Positions 27,466 to 36,439 are shown, counted from the stretch's first letter. The stretch: 64,000 nucleotides of DNA from Erwinia aphidicola (GCF_014773485.1 NZ_JACXBP010000001.1:1-64000); one strand, 5' to 3'. The notes: a model not told the origin generated them from the sequence alone. Numbers and translations are program-made.

Positions 27466-27840
27466 TTACTTACAATTACTCACCGTTCCACTGGCAATAA
27501 CTTCCTGACTGTCCATTATTGAAATTTGGCCTTTACCAGTACGGCTATCGAACCAGACTGTTGTACTACCAGTGTTATCTTCTTCATGATAGGTATGCTG
27601 TGTTCCTTTTTGTGAATGCTCACCAACCAAATTTAACTTGGTACGAGTTATTTTACCCGTTTTTTCATTCGTCACTATAGCGAAACAAGTTGGTGCGTTA
27701 TTAGTTTTTTGTATTTCACTTGGTGGAGAAAAACGATCTCGCATTTGATTACCGAAGTTAGTGAGTTCTTCCATATTGACAGAATATGCAGAAGCACCAA
27801 ACGAGAACACTAATAATGAAGCTATAACTAATCTTTTCAT
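27466..27840 (-). CDS. Exported protein of unknown function
   Basis: A 124-residue protein with a clear signal peptide (MKRLVIASLLVFSFGASAYS, cleavage near residue 18) and two cysteines in the mature part (in TCFAIV and the terminal NCK), possibly a disulfide. It has no known family that I recognise. Its C-terminal half (a charged strand-rich segment, then a final SNCK) resembles that of the lipoprotein encoded just upstream, so the two may be distant paralogues. The genes overlap by 4 bases and form an operon. Confidence 0.75.
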   Translation of the reverse strand: MKRLVIASLLVFSFGASAYSVNMEELTNFGNQMRDRFSPPSEIQKTNNAPTCFAIVTNEKTGKITRTKLNLVGEHSQKGTQHTYHEEDNTGSTTVWFDSRTGKGQISIMDSQEVIASGTVSNCK

Positions 27841-28142
27841 TTACAATTTCCTGTTAAGTAAGATAAAACCTCATTGGTTTTGTTTTCTGTCATTATCATT
27901 GTTGCCGATAGTGTTCGACGATCTACTTCAAGTTTAAATTTATATCCTTGGTCATCTGATTCGTAGATGAAGTATTTCTCATCATCAGAAAGTTTACGGC
28001 TTTTAAACTTATGCGTGTCAGTTACACCTGTGCCGGATTGTTTATAAGAACATTCAAAATCTGGAATTGGGTCCTTATTACAACCAGTAAGCATTACAAC
28101 GGAAAAAATTACTGCCAGAGATAAAATAGAAGTTTTTAACAT
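27837..28142 (-). CDS. Small lipoprotein of unknown function
   Basis: A 101-residue lipoprotein. The signal MLKTSILSLAVIFSVVMLTG ends in a lipobox LTGC, and the residues after the cysteine are NKD. The mature part is short, charged and ends TGNCK, like the partner gene. The frame is open to 28211, but the ATG at 28142 starts the signal peptide. An upstream ATG at 28211 overlaps the stop of a 13-codon leader preceded by AGGAGG, so an alternative start or coupled leader cannot be excluded. Its family is not recognised. Confidence 0.72.
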   Translation of the reverse strand: MLKTSILSLAVIFSVVMLTGCNKDPIPDFECSYKQSGTGVTDTHKFKSRKLSDDEKYFIYESDDQGYKFKLEVDRRTLSATMIMTENKTNEVLSYLTGNCK

Positions 28143-28284
28143 TTTTGGCCTAACTAATGTTTTGCTAATTAGAATTGAGTTTTGACGCTTCGTCGATCTC
28201 ACGTTCGTCATCCTCGCTTCTGGACACCTGACAACGTAGATTTGTACAATTTTTAGCCTCCTATGTGTGCTGTGTTGAGGATTT

Positions 28285-28316
28285 GTCTACCGAGTAACTG
28301 GTGGTAGTCGGTAGAC
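28285..28316 (-). promoter_or_regulatory. Leader hairpin upstream of the exported-protein operon
   Basis: Perfect 9-bp stem GTCTACCGA/TCGGTAGAC with a 14-base loop. It lies between the paired operators (28357-28404) and the lipoprotein start, so it would be in the 5' leader of that transcript. The function is unknown. Confidence 0.45.
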
Positions 28317-28356
28317 ATGGGTAACAGGTATGGGCTTTCCTTCTGCCACCATCTAA

Positions 28357-28404
28357 CTAAGTAAGTCTTAGTTCTGGATGCATTATAAACTAAGATTTAC
28401 TTAG
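28357..28404. promoter_or_regulatory. Operator pair 1, CTAAG-N5-CTTAG
   Basis: Two dyads, CTAAGTAAGTCTTAG (28357-28371) and CTAAGATTTACTTAG (28390-28404), with starts 33 bases apart. They match the pair beside the regulator gene in sequence and spacing. Confidence 0.75.
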
Positions 28405-28475
28405 TGTAACCATGCGTATGTTGACCACAACTGTCTTCCTTGAAAAACCAAAATTAAATTTTACAATGAAAATAC

Positions 28476-28592
28476 ATGATGAAAATCAATGAGTTAATTG
28501 ATTTCAGACTTGCTGAAAGAATCACTAATGTACTTAATGATATGCATATGGATTCATGCTGGATAATCGTTTTTATAGATCGGTATCTATGA
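28476..28592 (+). CDS. Possible small ORF between operator pairs
   Basis: A 38-codon frame (MMKINELIDFRLAERI at the start, ending FIDRYL) in the 270-base gap between the two operator pairs. It has no strong ribosome site and no recognised homologue. It is listed because it could be transcribed from operator pair 1 toward the regulator; it may be chance. Confidence 0.25.
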   Translation: MMKINELIDFRLAERITNVLNDMHMDSCWIIVFIDRYL

Positions 28593-28674
28593 ATCGATCG
28601 GCCAAATCGATCATGGTTGTTTGCTGTATTGGTGATGCTTCCAATGCTGACACAATGCTCGCACCCAGAGAAAG

Positions 28675-28722
28675 CTAAGTAATACTTAGTAAAATTATTA
28701 TTTTCAACTAAGAGAATCTTAG
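28675..28722. promoter_or_regulatory. Operator pair 2, CTAAG-N5-CTTAG
   Basis: CTAAGTAATACTTAG (28675-28689) and CTAAGAGAATCTTAG (28708-28722), again with starts 33 bases apart. The second ends 25 bases before the regulator start, so autoregulation is likely. Confidence 0.78.
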
Positions 28723-28746
28723 CCAATGAATTTGGCTGAGGTTTAT

Positions 28747-29046
28747 ATGCTTATAAAAAGGTTGAAAGAAGCGCGTCTTAGAGCAGGGATTTCCCAAGAA
28801 AAACTTGGTGTACTTGCTGGTATTGATGAGGCTTCAGCCAGTGCAAGGATGAATCAATATGAGAGAGGAAAACATACTCCTGATTTTGATATGGTATGCA
28901 AACTTGCGAAAATATTAAAAGTGCCAGAAAGTTATTTTTACACTATTGATGATAACATGGCGGAGATAATGCTAAAAATCAATAATATGAATAATGATAG
29001 TAAAAAAGAATTAATAAAAATAATGGATGAATTATTAAAGCAATGA
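28747..29046 (+). CDS. XRE/Cro-C1-type regulator
   Basis: A 99-residue protein with an N-terminal helix-turn-helix of the Cro/C1 type (LKEARLRAGISQEKLGVLAG, then ARMNQYERGKHTPDF) and a short helical C-terminal tail. The size is that of small phage-like repressors that lack a cleavable domain. The ATG at 28747 has GAGG upstream; an in-frame ATG at 28726 directly abuts the operator and has no ribosome site. It probably binds the four CTAAG-N5-CTTAG sites and controls itself and the exported-protein operon. Confidence 0.85.
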   Translation: MLIKRLKEARLRAGISQEKLGVLAGIDEASASARMNQYERGKHTPDFDMVCKLAKILKVPESYFYTIDDNMAEIMLKINNMNNDSKKELIKIMDELLKQ

Positions 29047-29113
29047 ATGCACATGCTTTTGAAACGTTGATATATGGAGTGTTTTATACTCCATATAAAT
29101 TTAAAGAATAATA

Positions 29114-29398
29114 CTATAATCTTTTATTAAAAAGATTCAATTCAGCTTCCCATTCAGGAGTTAACCAATTTACATCCTCTTCTTCACAATTTTCAACCAG
29201 TTCATAACCACCCTCTGGTATCCCATTAATGCTGATGCTTTCATATTCCTTCATTTTAGAGATATTATATCCAAAATCTTCTGCCTGCTCTTTTGATAAT
29301 ATTGAAACTGTATAAGGCTCTCTATGAACTATAACAACATTGTTTTGTTTAATATAAATCATTTCGTATCTATCTTGAGTAATTTTATTCGAACTCAT
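29114..29398 (-). CDS. Acidic small protein of unknown function
   Basis: 94 residues, convergent with the regulator gene and located between it and the integrase. It has no signal peptide or membrane helix. The C-terminal half is strongly acidic (ELVENCEEEDVNWLTPEWEAE). I recognise no family. Acidic small proteins in such positions are sometimes antitoxins, anti-restriction proteins or excision factors, but nothing in the sequence decides between these. Confidence 0.6.
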   Translation of the reverse strand: MSSNKITQDRYEMIYIKQNNVVIVHREPYTVSILSKEQAEDFGYNISKMKEYESISINGIPEGGYELVENCEEEDVNWLTPEWEAELNLFNKRL

Positions 29399-29511
29399 TA
29401 AGTGATTTCCTTTACATTTTGTAATGTGTGCATAGGCCCGATATTGAAGGTGTATTCTAATCGTTCTATCAATTCATAACAAGTGATTAGCAATGATTAA
29501 TATTGATTTAG

Positions 29512-30993
29512 TTAGGAGTTAATGAATTCTAATAATTTTTTAGTGTCAGATATGAAAGTGATTTTTTCTCCATCCCAAATAAAATTCTGAGTATGTTTGT
29601 TCCTGTACGAAATTTTCACTCTCCATTTTTTACCGGCATTAAAAACGATTATTTTGTCAACAACGCGTTTAAGCATTAAGTTAAGTTCCTGAGGATCATT
29701 TATTTCTTGCAAAAGATTCAAATTGAATGCTTTTTCAGAAATTATCATACTGTTTTGTTGTTTAATTTGTTCTTCTATATCATGAAGTTTTGCCTCAAGG
29801 TTACTTATCGTATGCATCACGCTAACCGGTATTTTAGTTAGAGTAAGAAGCATATCATTTAGGTCTTGAATCTTTGTTTTAATATTATTCTGCTCAATTA
29901 ATAATGATTCATCAAGATAAGATTTCTTTTCAAGTTTGAGTTCTTTCATTATCCTATAAAGCGCGACTTCTAAATTTTTAAAATTCTTCGTTACAATACA
30001 CTTACCATCTCTTGCGTTGGCGCAAACATGATACTGATATGTTTTCCCAGAGGCGACATGAAATTTTCTAACGAGTGCTCCTCCGCATTCGTGTTTTAAT
30101 AATCCAGCGAAGGCATTGAATTCAGATTTATATCCAGGTTTATTCTGCTTATGATCTGACTGTAAAAGCATGAATTCTTCTTTACTGATAAGAGCTGGAT
30201 AATAACCTTCTATAATATCAAGTAAAATAACTTTACGGTCTTTTGTTGTCTCTGATGTTTGATAAGCTCCATAAAGTGCAACTGAATTTATAGTTTTTCC
30301 GACTGTTGTATGGTTCCAGCCGGAAGATCGTAATGGTTTATGACCTTCATCGTTTAATGCTTTTGCAATTTTATTTGTTCCAAAACCTTTTCTACGTAAT
30401 TCGATGATTCTTTTGCCTGCTTCAAGCCTATCACTAAAGATAAAATTATCTCCTTTTCGTTCTAACCAGAAAGGCAGGACTTTATTGATAATCTCACCAT
30501 TTAACGCACGTTGTCGCTGCTGTCCTTTCGTCTCGCGTAAACGCTGAGATTTTTTCTCGGATTCCTTATGAGCAAGATCAGCAGCTAGAGCTATCCTGAT
30601 GACACTTACTAGATCGTTGATAGACTCTCGGTTTAGTAATAGACCATCAACAAGCGAAGCAATGAAGATGTTGTTTTGCAGAATCGACTTGATGATTTGT
30701 TGAGTGACGTCGATGCCTCGACGGCTTAGACGGTCCAGCGATTCAATGATGATAGTCGAGCCTTGCTCAATTTGACCTTTCTCGATTGCTTCGAGCATAT
30801 CTCCTAGCGAAGGTCTGTTTCCTTCTTTGAATGCTGAGATTCCGAGGTCTTGGAAGTTCTTATCTGATAGAATTAGATTATTAGCAAGTGCATACTGTTC
30901 AGCAAGTTCTGTCTGGCGTCTTACTGAGTCGCCTTGTTCTTGCTTCTTCGATGAGAATCTTATGTAAGAGTATGCTTTTCCGTTTTGTTTCAT
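29512..30993 (-). CDS. Large serine recombinase (integrase) of the island
   Basis: A 493-residue site-specific recombinase. The resolvase-type catalytic domain has [10 protein letters not shown] with the nucleophile at S14 and [11 protein letters not shown] recombinase domain follows (about 170-300; [17 protein letters not shown]), then a zinc-ribbon-like region with few cysteines ([12 protein letters not shown]...[12 protein letters not shown]), a long coiled coil and a C-terminal basic domain. These parts are those of integrases that join attP and attB with a 2-bp crossover. The ATG at 30993 has GAGG upstream; an in-frame GTG at 30999 overlaps that site. attR lies 35 bases away. Confidence 0.93.
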   Translation of the reverse strand: MKQNGKAYSYIRFSSKKQEQGDSVRRQTELAEQYALANNLILSDKNFQDLGISAFKEGNRPSLGDMLEAIEKGQIEQGSTIIIESLDRLSRRGIDVTQQIIKSILQNNIFIASLVDGLLLNRESINDLVSVIRIALAADLAHKESEKKSQRLRETKGQQRQRALNGEIINKVLPFWLERKGDNFIFSDRLEAGKRIIELRRKGFGTNKIAKALNDEGHKPLRSSGWNHTTVGKTINSVALYGAYQTSETTKDRKVILLDIIEGYYPALISKEEFMLLQSDHKQNKPGYKSEFNAFAGLLKHECGGALVRKFHVASGKTYQYHVCANARDGKCIVTKNFKNLEVALYRIMKELKLEKKSYLDESLLIEQNNIKTKIQDLNDMLLTLTKIPVSVMHTISNLEAKLHDIEEQIKQQNSMIISEKAFNLNLLQEINDPQELNLMLKRVVDKIIVFNAGKKWRVKISYRNKHTQNFIWDGEKITFISDTKKLLEFINS

Positions 30994-31027
30994 ATACACC
31001 TCAGTAACTTACAAGAGAGTATCAATT

Positions 31028-31066
31028 TTGCTTCTTTGCAACAATATCACCATGCAGTTTGGCAGT
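31028..31066. other. attR of the ybiT island
   Basis: Element half including CTTTGCAACAATATC (31034-31048), the central AC (31049-31050), then host ybiT sequence CATGCAGTTTGGCAG. The element half also provides codons for a substitute YbiT N-terminus. Confidence 0.85.
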
Positions 31067-32620
31067 AAGCCGCTGTTCGAAAATATCTCCGTCAAATTTG
31101 GCGGCGGCAACCGCTACGGCCTGATCGGTGCCAACGGCAGCGGTAAGTCCACCTTTATGAAAATTCTCGGTGGCGACCTGGTTCCTTCCGGCGGTAATGT
31201 CTCGCTCGATCCGAACGAGCGCCTCGGTAAACTGCGCCAGGATCAGTTCGCCTTTGAACAATATTCCGTGCTGGATACGGTGATCATGGGCCACGGCGAG
31301 CTGTGGGCGGTGAAGGAAGAGCGCGATGCGATCTATGCGCTGCCGGAGATGAGCGAAGAAGACGGTTATAAAGTCGCTGACCTCGAAGAGAAGTATGGCG
31401 AGATGGACGGCTACACCGCAGAAGCGCGTGCCGGTGAGCTGCTGCTGGGCGTGGGTATTCCGCTGGAGCAGCACTACGGCCCGATGAGCGAAGTCGCTCC
31501 CGGCTGGAAACTGCGCGTGCTGCTGGCACAGGCGCTGTTCTCTAACCCGGAAATTCTGCTGCTCGACGAACCGACCAACAACCTGGACATCGATACCATT
31601 CGCTGGCTGGAGCAGGTGCTGAACGAGCGTAACAGCACCATGATCATCATTTCGCACGACCGTCACTTCCTGAACATGGTCTGTACCCACATGGCCGACC
31701 TCGACTACGGCGAGCTGCGCGTTTACCCGGGCAACTACGACGAGTACATGACGGCAGCAACCCAGGCGCGCGAGCGTCTGCTGTCTGATAACGCCAAGAA
31801 GAAAGCGCAGATCAACGAACTGCAGTCCTTCGTCAGCCGCTTCAGCGCCAACGCCTCAAAATCCCGTCAGGCGACCTCACGCGCTAAGCAGATTGACAAG
31901 ATCAAACTGGATGAGGTGAAAGCATCGAGCCGTCAGAACCCGTTCATCCGTTTCGAGCAGGATAAGAAACTGTTCCGCAATGCGCTGACGCTGGAAGCCG
32001 TGACCAAAGGTTTCGACAACGGTCCGCTGTTTAAAAACGTCAATATGCTGCTGGAAGTGGGCGAAAAGCTGGCGATCCTCGGCCCGAACGGAATCGGTAA
32101 AACCACGCTGCTGAAAACGCTGATTGGCGAACTGCTGCCGGACAACGGCACCGTGAAATGGTCCGAGAATGCGCAAATTGGTTACTACGCGCAGGATCAC
32201 GCCCACGACTTCGCCGACGACCTGAGCGTGTTCGACTGGATGAGCCAGTGGAAGCAGGAGAGCGATGACGAGCAGGCGGTACGCGGTATTCTCGGCCGCC
32301 TGCTGTTCAGCCAGGACGATATCAAGAAGCCAGCCAAAGTGCTGTCCGGTGGTGAGAAGGGCCGCATGCTGTTCGGCAAGCTGATGATGCAGAAGCCGAA
32401 CGTGCTGATCATGGATGAACCGACTAACCACCTCGATATGGAATCGATCGAAGCGCTGAACATGGCGCTGGAGATGTACGAAGGCACGCTGATCTTCGTT
32501 TCTCACGACCGTGAGTTCGTCAGCTCGCTGGCCACGCGCGTGATTGAGATGACGCCGGGCAAACTGAACGACTTTACCGGCAACTACGAAGACTATCTGC
32601 GCAGCCAGGGCATCGTGTAA
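31028..32620 (+). CDS. ybiT: ABC-F family ATPase YbiT with element-derived start
   Basis: A 530-residue cytoplasmic ABC-F protein with two ATPase domains and no membrane part. Walker A motifs are GANGSGKST and GPNGIGKTT; both signatures and [16 protein letters not shown] Walker B motifs are present, with the linker typical of ribosome-associated ABC-F proteins between them. The first eight codons (MLLCNNIT) come from the inserted element and replace native MLVSSNVT. The start codon is therefore TTG, with AAGAGAG ten bases upstream; an ATG at 31052 is the only alternative. Its native promoter is now 8.8 kb away, so expression must rely on the element. Confidence 0.93.
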   Translation: MLLCNNITMQFGSKPLFENISVKFGGGNRYGLIGANGSGKSTFMKILGGDLVPSGGNVSLDPNERLGKLRQDQFAFEQYSVLDTVIMGHGELWAVKEERDAIYALPEMSEEDGYKVADLEEKYGEMDGYTAEARAGELLLGVGIPLEQHYGPMSEVAPGWKLRVLLAQALFSNPEILLLDEPTNNLDIDTIRWLEQVLNERNSTMIIISHDRHFLNMVCTHMADLDYGELRVYPGNYDEYMTAATQARERLLSDNAKKKAQINELQSFVSRFSANASKSRQATSRAKQIDKIKLDEVKASSRQNPFIRFEQDKKLFRNALTLEAVTKGFDNGPLFKNVNMLLEVGEKLAILGPNGIGKTTLLKTLIGELLPDNGTVKWSENAQIGYYAQDHAHDFADDLSVFDWMSQWKQESDDEQAVRGILGRLLFSQDDIKKPAKVLSGGEKGRMLFGKLMMQKPNVLIMDEPTNHLDMESIEALNMALEMYEGTLIFVSHDREFVSSLATRVIEMTPGKLNDFTGNYEDYLRSQGIV

Positions 32621-32639
32621 ACCCGGCAATCAGGCGATA

Positions 32640-32806
32640 CCTTGTAGGGGCCGACCCTTTTTTATGGTCGGCGCTGGATGCTGATAGTGCGGGCTGACCG
32701 AAAAAGAGGGTCAGCCCCTACAAATGCCTCGCTGCCAGTCCACCTGCAAATGCCTCGCTGCAAACGTAGGGGACGACCTTCTTTTTCGGTCGTCCCGTAT
32801 CCCCCG
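32640..32806. repeat. Cluster of three palindromic repeats
   Basis: GTAGGGGCCGACCC...GGTCGGC, GGCTGACC-GAAAAAGA-GGGTCAGCCCCTAC and GTAGGGGACGACC...GGTCGTCCC occur in a row between the convergent ybiT and diguanylate cyclase genes. They probably terminate both. Confidence 0.7.
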
Positions 32807-32807
32807 G

Positions 32808-34349
32808 TTATTCACCCACCTGGTTTTTTCCCGCGCGTTTCGCCGCATACAACGCCTTATCCGCCTCGGCAATCAGCTGATGGCGCGCGGTTTCGCTGCG
32901 TTCGGTCACCGCCACCGCTACCCCAATACTGATCGTCACAATTCTCTCCGGCGTATCGCTACCTGGGTTAGGAATGCCGAGCTTTGCCACCGCCTCCGTC
33001 GCCTGTTCGGCAAAGCGCAGCGCCGCTGTGCGATCCGCCCCCGGCATAATCACCGCAAACTCTTCGCCGCCGTAGCGCGTCACCAAATCTTCCGGGCGGT
33101 GCGGCAGGCGTGACAGCGTATGAGCGATCTGTTTCAGGCAATCATCCCCGGCCAGGTGACCGTAGGTGTCGTTAAAGGCTTTAAACGAATCGACATCGAT
33201 CATCAGCAGCGACAGCGGGGTGCGCAGCTTGTGGGAGCGCTCGACGTTGCGCTGCAGATAGAGGTCGAAATGGCGGCGGTTTGCCAGCCCGGTAAGACTG
33301 TCGACCAGCGCCAGCGTCTGTAAAGTGCGGTTCATGGCGGTAAGCTGATCGCGCACCTGAGTCAGCTCCAGCTGATTCCTCAGGTTGAGGGAAATATGGC
33401 GCAGCACCAGCAACCCGAGCAGGGAGATCACCAGCAGCAGGATCGCCGACAGCGCAATATAGACGCTGAGAGCGGAGAACCACTCCTGCAGCAGCGCCTT
33501 TTTATCGTAGCCGACGGCCACCACCAGCGGGTAGCGCTTCAGGCTGGAGTAGCCCAACACCCGTTCAATGCCGTCCAGAGCCGATTTATAGAGCGCGGTA
33601 CCGTTTGGAGTACTCTTCAGCAGCCGGGTAAAGAGCGGGCTGCCGGAGATATTACGGTTAATGGTATTGTCGGCGAACGGGCGCGCGTAAAGGATATTGC
33701 CATCGGCCTGCATCAGCGCCAGCACGTCGCGATCGCCCATATTGTAATAGCCATAAACCTGCTTAAAAAAGTTCAGGCGAACGGTCGCCAGCAGCACGCC
33801 GCGAAACGAACCATCGAGATTATTCAGGCGCATCGAAACGGGGATAACCAGATCGCCGGTCGAGCGGCTGCGGATCACCTTGCCAATATGGACATTGCCG
33901 TCGAGGTTCTGCTGATGATAGCGAAAATACTCGCGGTCGCTGTTATTAGCGCGCTGCGGAACATTGCCATCGGACGTGACCAGCCAGTTGCCTTCACTGT
34001 TGTAAATAAACAGGCCATGCAGCTGCGGCAGGCTGGCTTTGCGGTTGGACAGCAGATCTCTGAGATAGGGGGTGCGTTCATGGCGCAGGCCAATCAGCGA
34101 GATGCGGTCGCGCAGATCCTGTAACGTCAGGTCGACCTGCAGGAAAGTGTCCTCCGCCTGGCGCGACAGCGACTGCGAGAGGTTACGGGCATCGTTCTGC
34201 GAGCTGGTAATCATCCGGTTCCACGAGTTCCAGACAATCCAGCCGTTGATAACCATCACCGCCGTGACAATCGTCAGCAAAAAAACCATCATCATGCGGC
34301 GCAGTGAAGATTTTGTGCCTGCTGAAGTGGCGATCTGTTCATCGATCAT
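32808..34349 (-). CDS. Membrane sensor diguanylate cyclase
   Basis: 513 residues. A membrane helix near residue 20-40 is followed by a periplasmic dCache-like sensor (to about 285), a second helix (SVYIALSAILLLVISLLGLLVL) and a cytoplasmic GGDEF domain. The active site is RYGGEEF near residue 427, and an RxxD inhibitory site (RPED) sits five residues before it, so both activity and product inhibition are expected. It makes cyclic di-GMP, which usually promotes biofilm and lowers motility. No partner gene is next to it, and I cannot name an orthologue. Confidence 0.9.
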   Translation of the reverse strand: MIDEQIATSAGTKSSLRRMMMVFLLTIVTAVMVINGWIVWNSWNRMITSSQNDARNLSQSLSRQAEDTFLQVDLTLQDLRDRISLIGLRHERTPYLRDLLSNRKASLPQLHGLFIYNSEGNWLVTSDGNVPQRANNSDREYFRYHQQNLDGNVHIGKVIRSRSTGDLVIPVSMRLNNLDGSFRGVLLATVRLNFFKQVYGYYNMGDRDVLALMQADGNILYARPFADNTINRNISGSPLFTRLLKSTPNGTALYKSALDGIERVLGYSSLKRYPLVVAVGYDKKALLQEWFSALSVYIALSAILLLVISLLGLLVLRHISLNLRNQLELTQVRDQLTAMNRTLQTLALVDSLTGLANRRHFDLYLQRNVERSHKLRTPLSLLMIDVDSFKAFNDTYGHLAGDDCLKQIAHTLSRLPHRPEDLVTRYGGEEFAVIMPGADRTAALRFAEQATEAVAKLGIPNPGSDTPERIVTISIGVAVAVTERSETARHQLIAEADKALYAAKRAGKNQVGE

Positions 34350-34404
34350 AAGCTAATCAATCCTTTCGCTTCCCAGCATTCGCTTAACTATAGTGCTGGA
34401 AAGC

Positions 34405-35154
34405 TTAGCTGCACACCTCGCAGCGCGGATCTTTTGCCACATTCATGCTGCGAAATTGCAGCGTCATGGCATCGTATAGCAATAGCTTTCCTGCTACCGC
34501 GCCGCCATAGTGCGCCAGCGCGCGGATCGCTTCCATCGCCTGGAGTGAGCCAATCACGCCGACCAGCGGCGCCATCACCCCGGCCTCAACGCAGCTCAGA
34601 GTCGACTGGCCGAACAGCCGGCTGATGCAGCGATAGCAGGGCTCGTCCTGACCCCAGCTGAACACGCTGACCTGGCCCTCCATGCGGATGGCGGCACCGG
34701 AGACCAGCGGAGTTTTGCTGTCAAAGCACAGGCGGTTGAGCTGTTCACGCGTCTCCACGTTGTCGCAGCAGTCCAGCACCAGCTGATGCGAGGCAATCAG
34801 GGCTGCCAGGGGAGCGTCATCCAGTCGCGCATTGACGGTGTCAATCTGGATCAGCGAGTTAAGCGCCGCCAGACGCAGCCGCGCAGAGTCGACTTTTGCC
34901 ATCCCGACCTGCGCCTCAGCGTGCAGCACCTGGCGCTGCAGGTTAGAAACGGCGACGTGGTCGAAATCCAGCAGCGTCAGATGGCCGACGCCCGCAGCGG
35001 CGAGATACTGGCTGGCGGCGCAGCCCAGCCCGCCCAGGCCGACCACCAGCACGCGGGCAGACTTCAGCTGCTCCTGCCCCGCAAAGTCAAAACCGCGCAG
35101 CACGATCTGGCGGTTATAGCGCAGCATTTCGTCATCGCTCAGCTCGGGCAGCAT
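34405..35154 (-). CDS. moeB: Molybdopterin-synthase adenylyltransferase MoeB
   Basis: A 249-residue E1-like enzyme that adenylates the C-terminal glycine of MoaD for molybdopterin synthesis. The nucleotide-binding motif GLGGLGCAASQYL and the two CxxC zinc pairs (CYRC, CEVC) are visible. The start at 35154 gives the E. coli length and N-terminus (ELSDDEMLRYNRQIVLRGFD). The start is one base after the moeA stop, so the two are co-translated. Confidence 0.95.
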   Translation of the reverse strand: MLPELSDDEMLRYNRQIVLRGFDFAGQEQLKSARVLVVGLGGLGCAASQYLAAAGVGHLTLLDFDHVAVSNLQRQVLHAEAQVGMAKVDSARLRLAALNSLIQIDTVNARLDDAPLAALIASHQLVLDCCDNVETREQLNRLCFDSKTPLVSGAAIRMEGQVSVFSWGQDEPCYRCISRLFGQSTLSCVEAGVMAPLVGVIGSLQAMEAIRALAHYGGAVAGKLLLYDAMTLQFRSMNVAKDPRCEVCS

Positions 35155-35155
35155 C

Positions 35156-36391
35156 TCAGCCCTCCAGCAGCGCGTTGAAAGGCTCAACGTCAACCCATTC
35201 ACCCGGCTGCACGTCGCCGCGCTCGCGCTCCAGCACGATAAAGCAGTTGGCCTGATGGAAAGAGCTAAAGACGTGCGAGCCCTGGTGGCCGGTGGTTTTC
35301 ACCTCCAGCTCGCCTGCGGCATTGCGCTGCAGCAGCCCGCGCTGGAAGTCGAGGCGACCGGGTGATTTCTTCAGCAGGTCGGCGCTGCGCACGCGCTGGC
35401 GTGGCGGCAGCGCCGGGCCGCTCTGCCCGGTAAGCTTCGCCAGCAGCGGCTGCACCAGCTGATAAAAGGTTAATACCGCCGACACCGGGTTGCCCGGCAG
35501 GCCGCAGAACCAGCTGTTGGGCAGGCGACCAAAGGCAAACGGCTTGCCCGGTTTGATGGCCAGCTTCCAGAAGCCGACTTCGCCGAGTTCTTCCAGCATC
35601 TGTTTGGTGTAATCTGCCGCGCCAACGGAGACGCCGCCGCTGCTGATCACCACATCGCCCGCTGCATCGGCACGGACGAAAGCCTCGCGCAGCGCCGCCG
35701 GGTCGTCGCGAATAATGCCGAGGTCAATCACCTCGCAGCCGAGCTTATCCAGCATCAGCTGGACCGCAAAGCGGTTGGTATCGTAAATCTGGCCCGCCGC
35801 CAGCGGCTGGCCGACCGGCTGCAGCTCATCCCCGGTGGAGAACACCGCCACGCGCAGCTTGCGCACGACCGAAACCTGCGCAATGCCGAGAGAGGCCAGC
35901 AGCGGCAGCTCGGCGGCGCCCAGCCTGGTGCCCGCGCTCAGCACCTCGGTGCCCTGAAGGATATCCTCACCGGCACGGCGGATGTTCTGCCCGGCGCTGA
36001 CCTCAGCGGTGATACGGACTGTATCGCCAATGCTTTCGGTCTGCTCCTGCATCACCACCGCCTCGCAGCCCTCAGGCAGCGGCGCGCCGGTCATGATGCG
36101 GATGCAGCTGCCGGCCGGCCAGGCACCGCTAAACGGCTGGCCGGCAAACGCTTTCCCGGCCACGGTAAGTACCGCACCGGGGGTAACATCGGCCATGCGC
36201 AGGGCATAGCCATCCATCGCCGAGTTATCAAACGGCGGTACGTCAATCGGCGAAGTCACCGCCGCAGCGGTAATGCGCCCCACGGCGGCGGGTAGCAGCA
36301 CGCTTTCGCTGTCGCTAAGGGGGGTGATCTGCGCCAGCAGGGTATTGAGGGCATCGTCGAGGGAGATCAGTCCCGCAGTATAAGCTTCCAT
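35156..36391 (-). CDS. moeA: Molybdopterin molybdenumtransferase MoeA
   Basis: 411 residues, as in E. coli. MoeA inserts molybdate into adenylated molybdopterin. The conserved [55 protein letters not shown] and [10 protein letters not shown] motifs are all present. The ATG at 36391 begins [15 protein letters not shown], matching the family; the frame is open seven codons further. First gene of moeAB and divergent from iaaA. Confidence 0.95.
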   Translation of the reverse strand: MEAYTAGLISLDDALNTLLAQITPLSDSESVLLPAAVGRITAAAVTSPIDVPPFDNSAMDGYALRMADVTPGAVLTVAGKAFAGQPFSGAWPAGSCIRIMTGAPLPEGCEAVVMQEQTESIGDTVRITAEVSAGQNIRRAGEDILQGTEVLSAGTRLGAAELPLLASLGIAQVSVVRKLRVAVFSTGDELQPVGQPLAAGQIYDTNRFAVQLMLDKLGCEVIDLGIIRDDPAALREAFVRADAAGDVVISSGGVSVGAADYTKQMLEELGEVGFWKLAIKPGKPFAFGRLPNSWFCGLPGNPVSAVLTFYQLVQPLLAKLTGQSGPALPPRQRVRSADLLKKSPGRLDFQRGLLQRNAAGELEVKTTGHQGSHVFSSFHQANCFIVLERERGDVQPGEWVDVEPFNALLEG

Positions 36392-36439
36392 TGTGTCTCC
36401 GGTCGCACGCATAAATCTTAAAGCGCTATTATGGCGTGA

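Larger units (their letters stand above)
22243..31050. mobile_element. Serine-integrase genomic island inserted in ybiT
   Basis: An 8.8-kb AT-rich block between two copies of the dinucleotide AC within a shared TCAC (22243-22244 and 31049-31050). Joining the outer flanks gives codons for [15 protein letters not shown], as in E. coli YbiT. Joining the inner flanks gives arms CTTTGCAACAATATC-AC-GATATAGTTTCAAAG, an inverted repeat with 13 of 15 pairs, the form of a large serine integrase attP. The integrase gene starts 56 bases inside the right end. Cargo: Type II R-M system with controller, IS630 remnant, small serine recombinase, twin repeat units, two exported proteins, a regulator and an acidic small protein. 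Confidence 0.9.

Noticed and set aside
22243..31050. A prophage
   Set aside because: There are no structural, lysis or replication genes. The integrase and Cro-like regulator alone do not make a phage.
32640..32932. Small plus-strand frames after ybiT
   Set aside because: They read through palindromic repeats and the antisense of the diguanylate cyclase gene.
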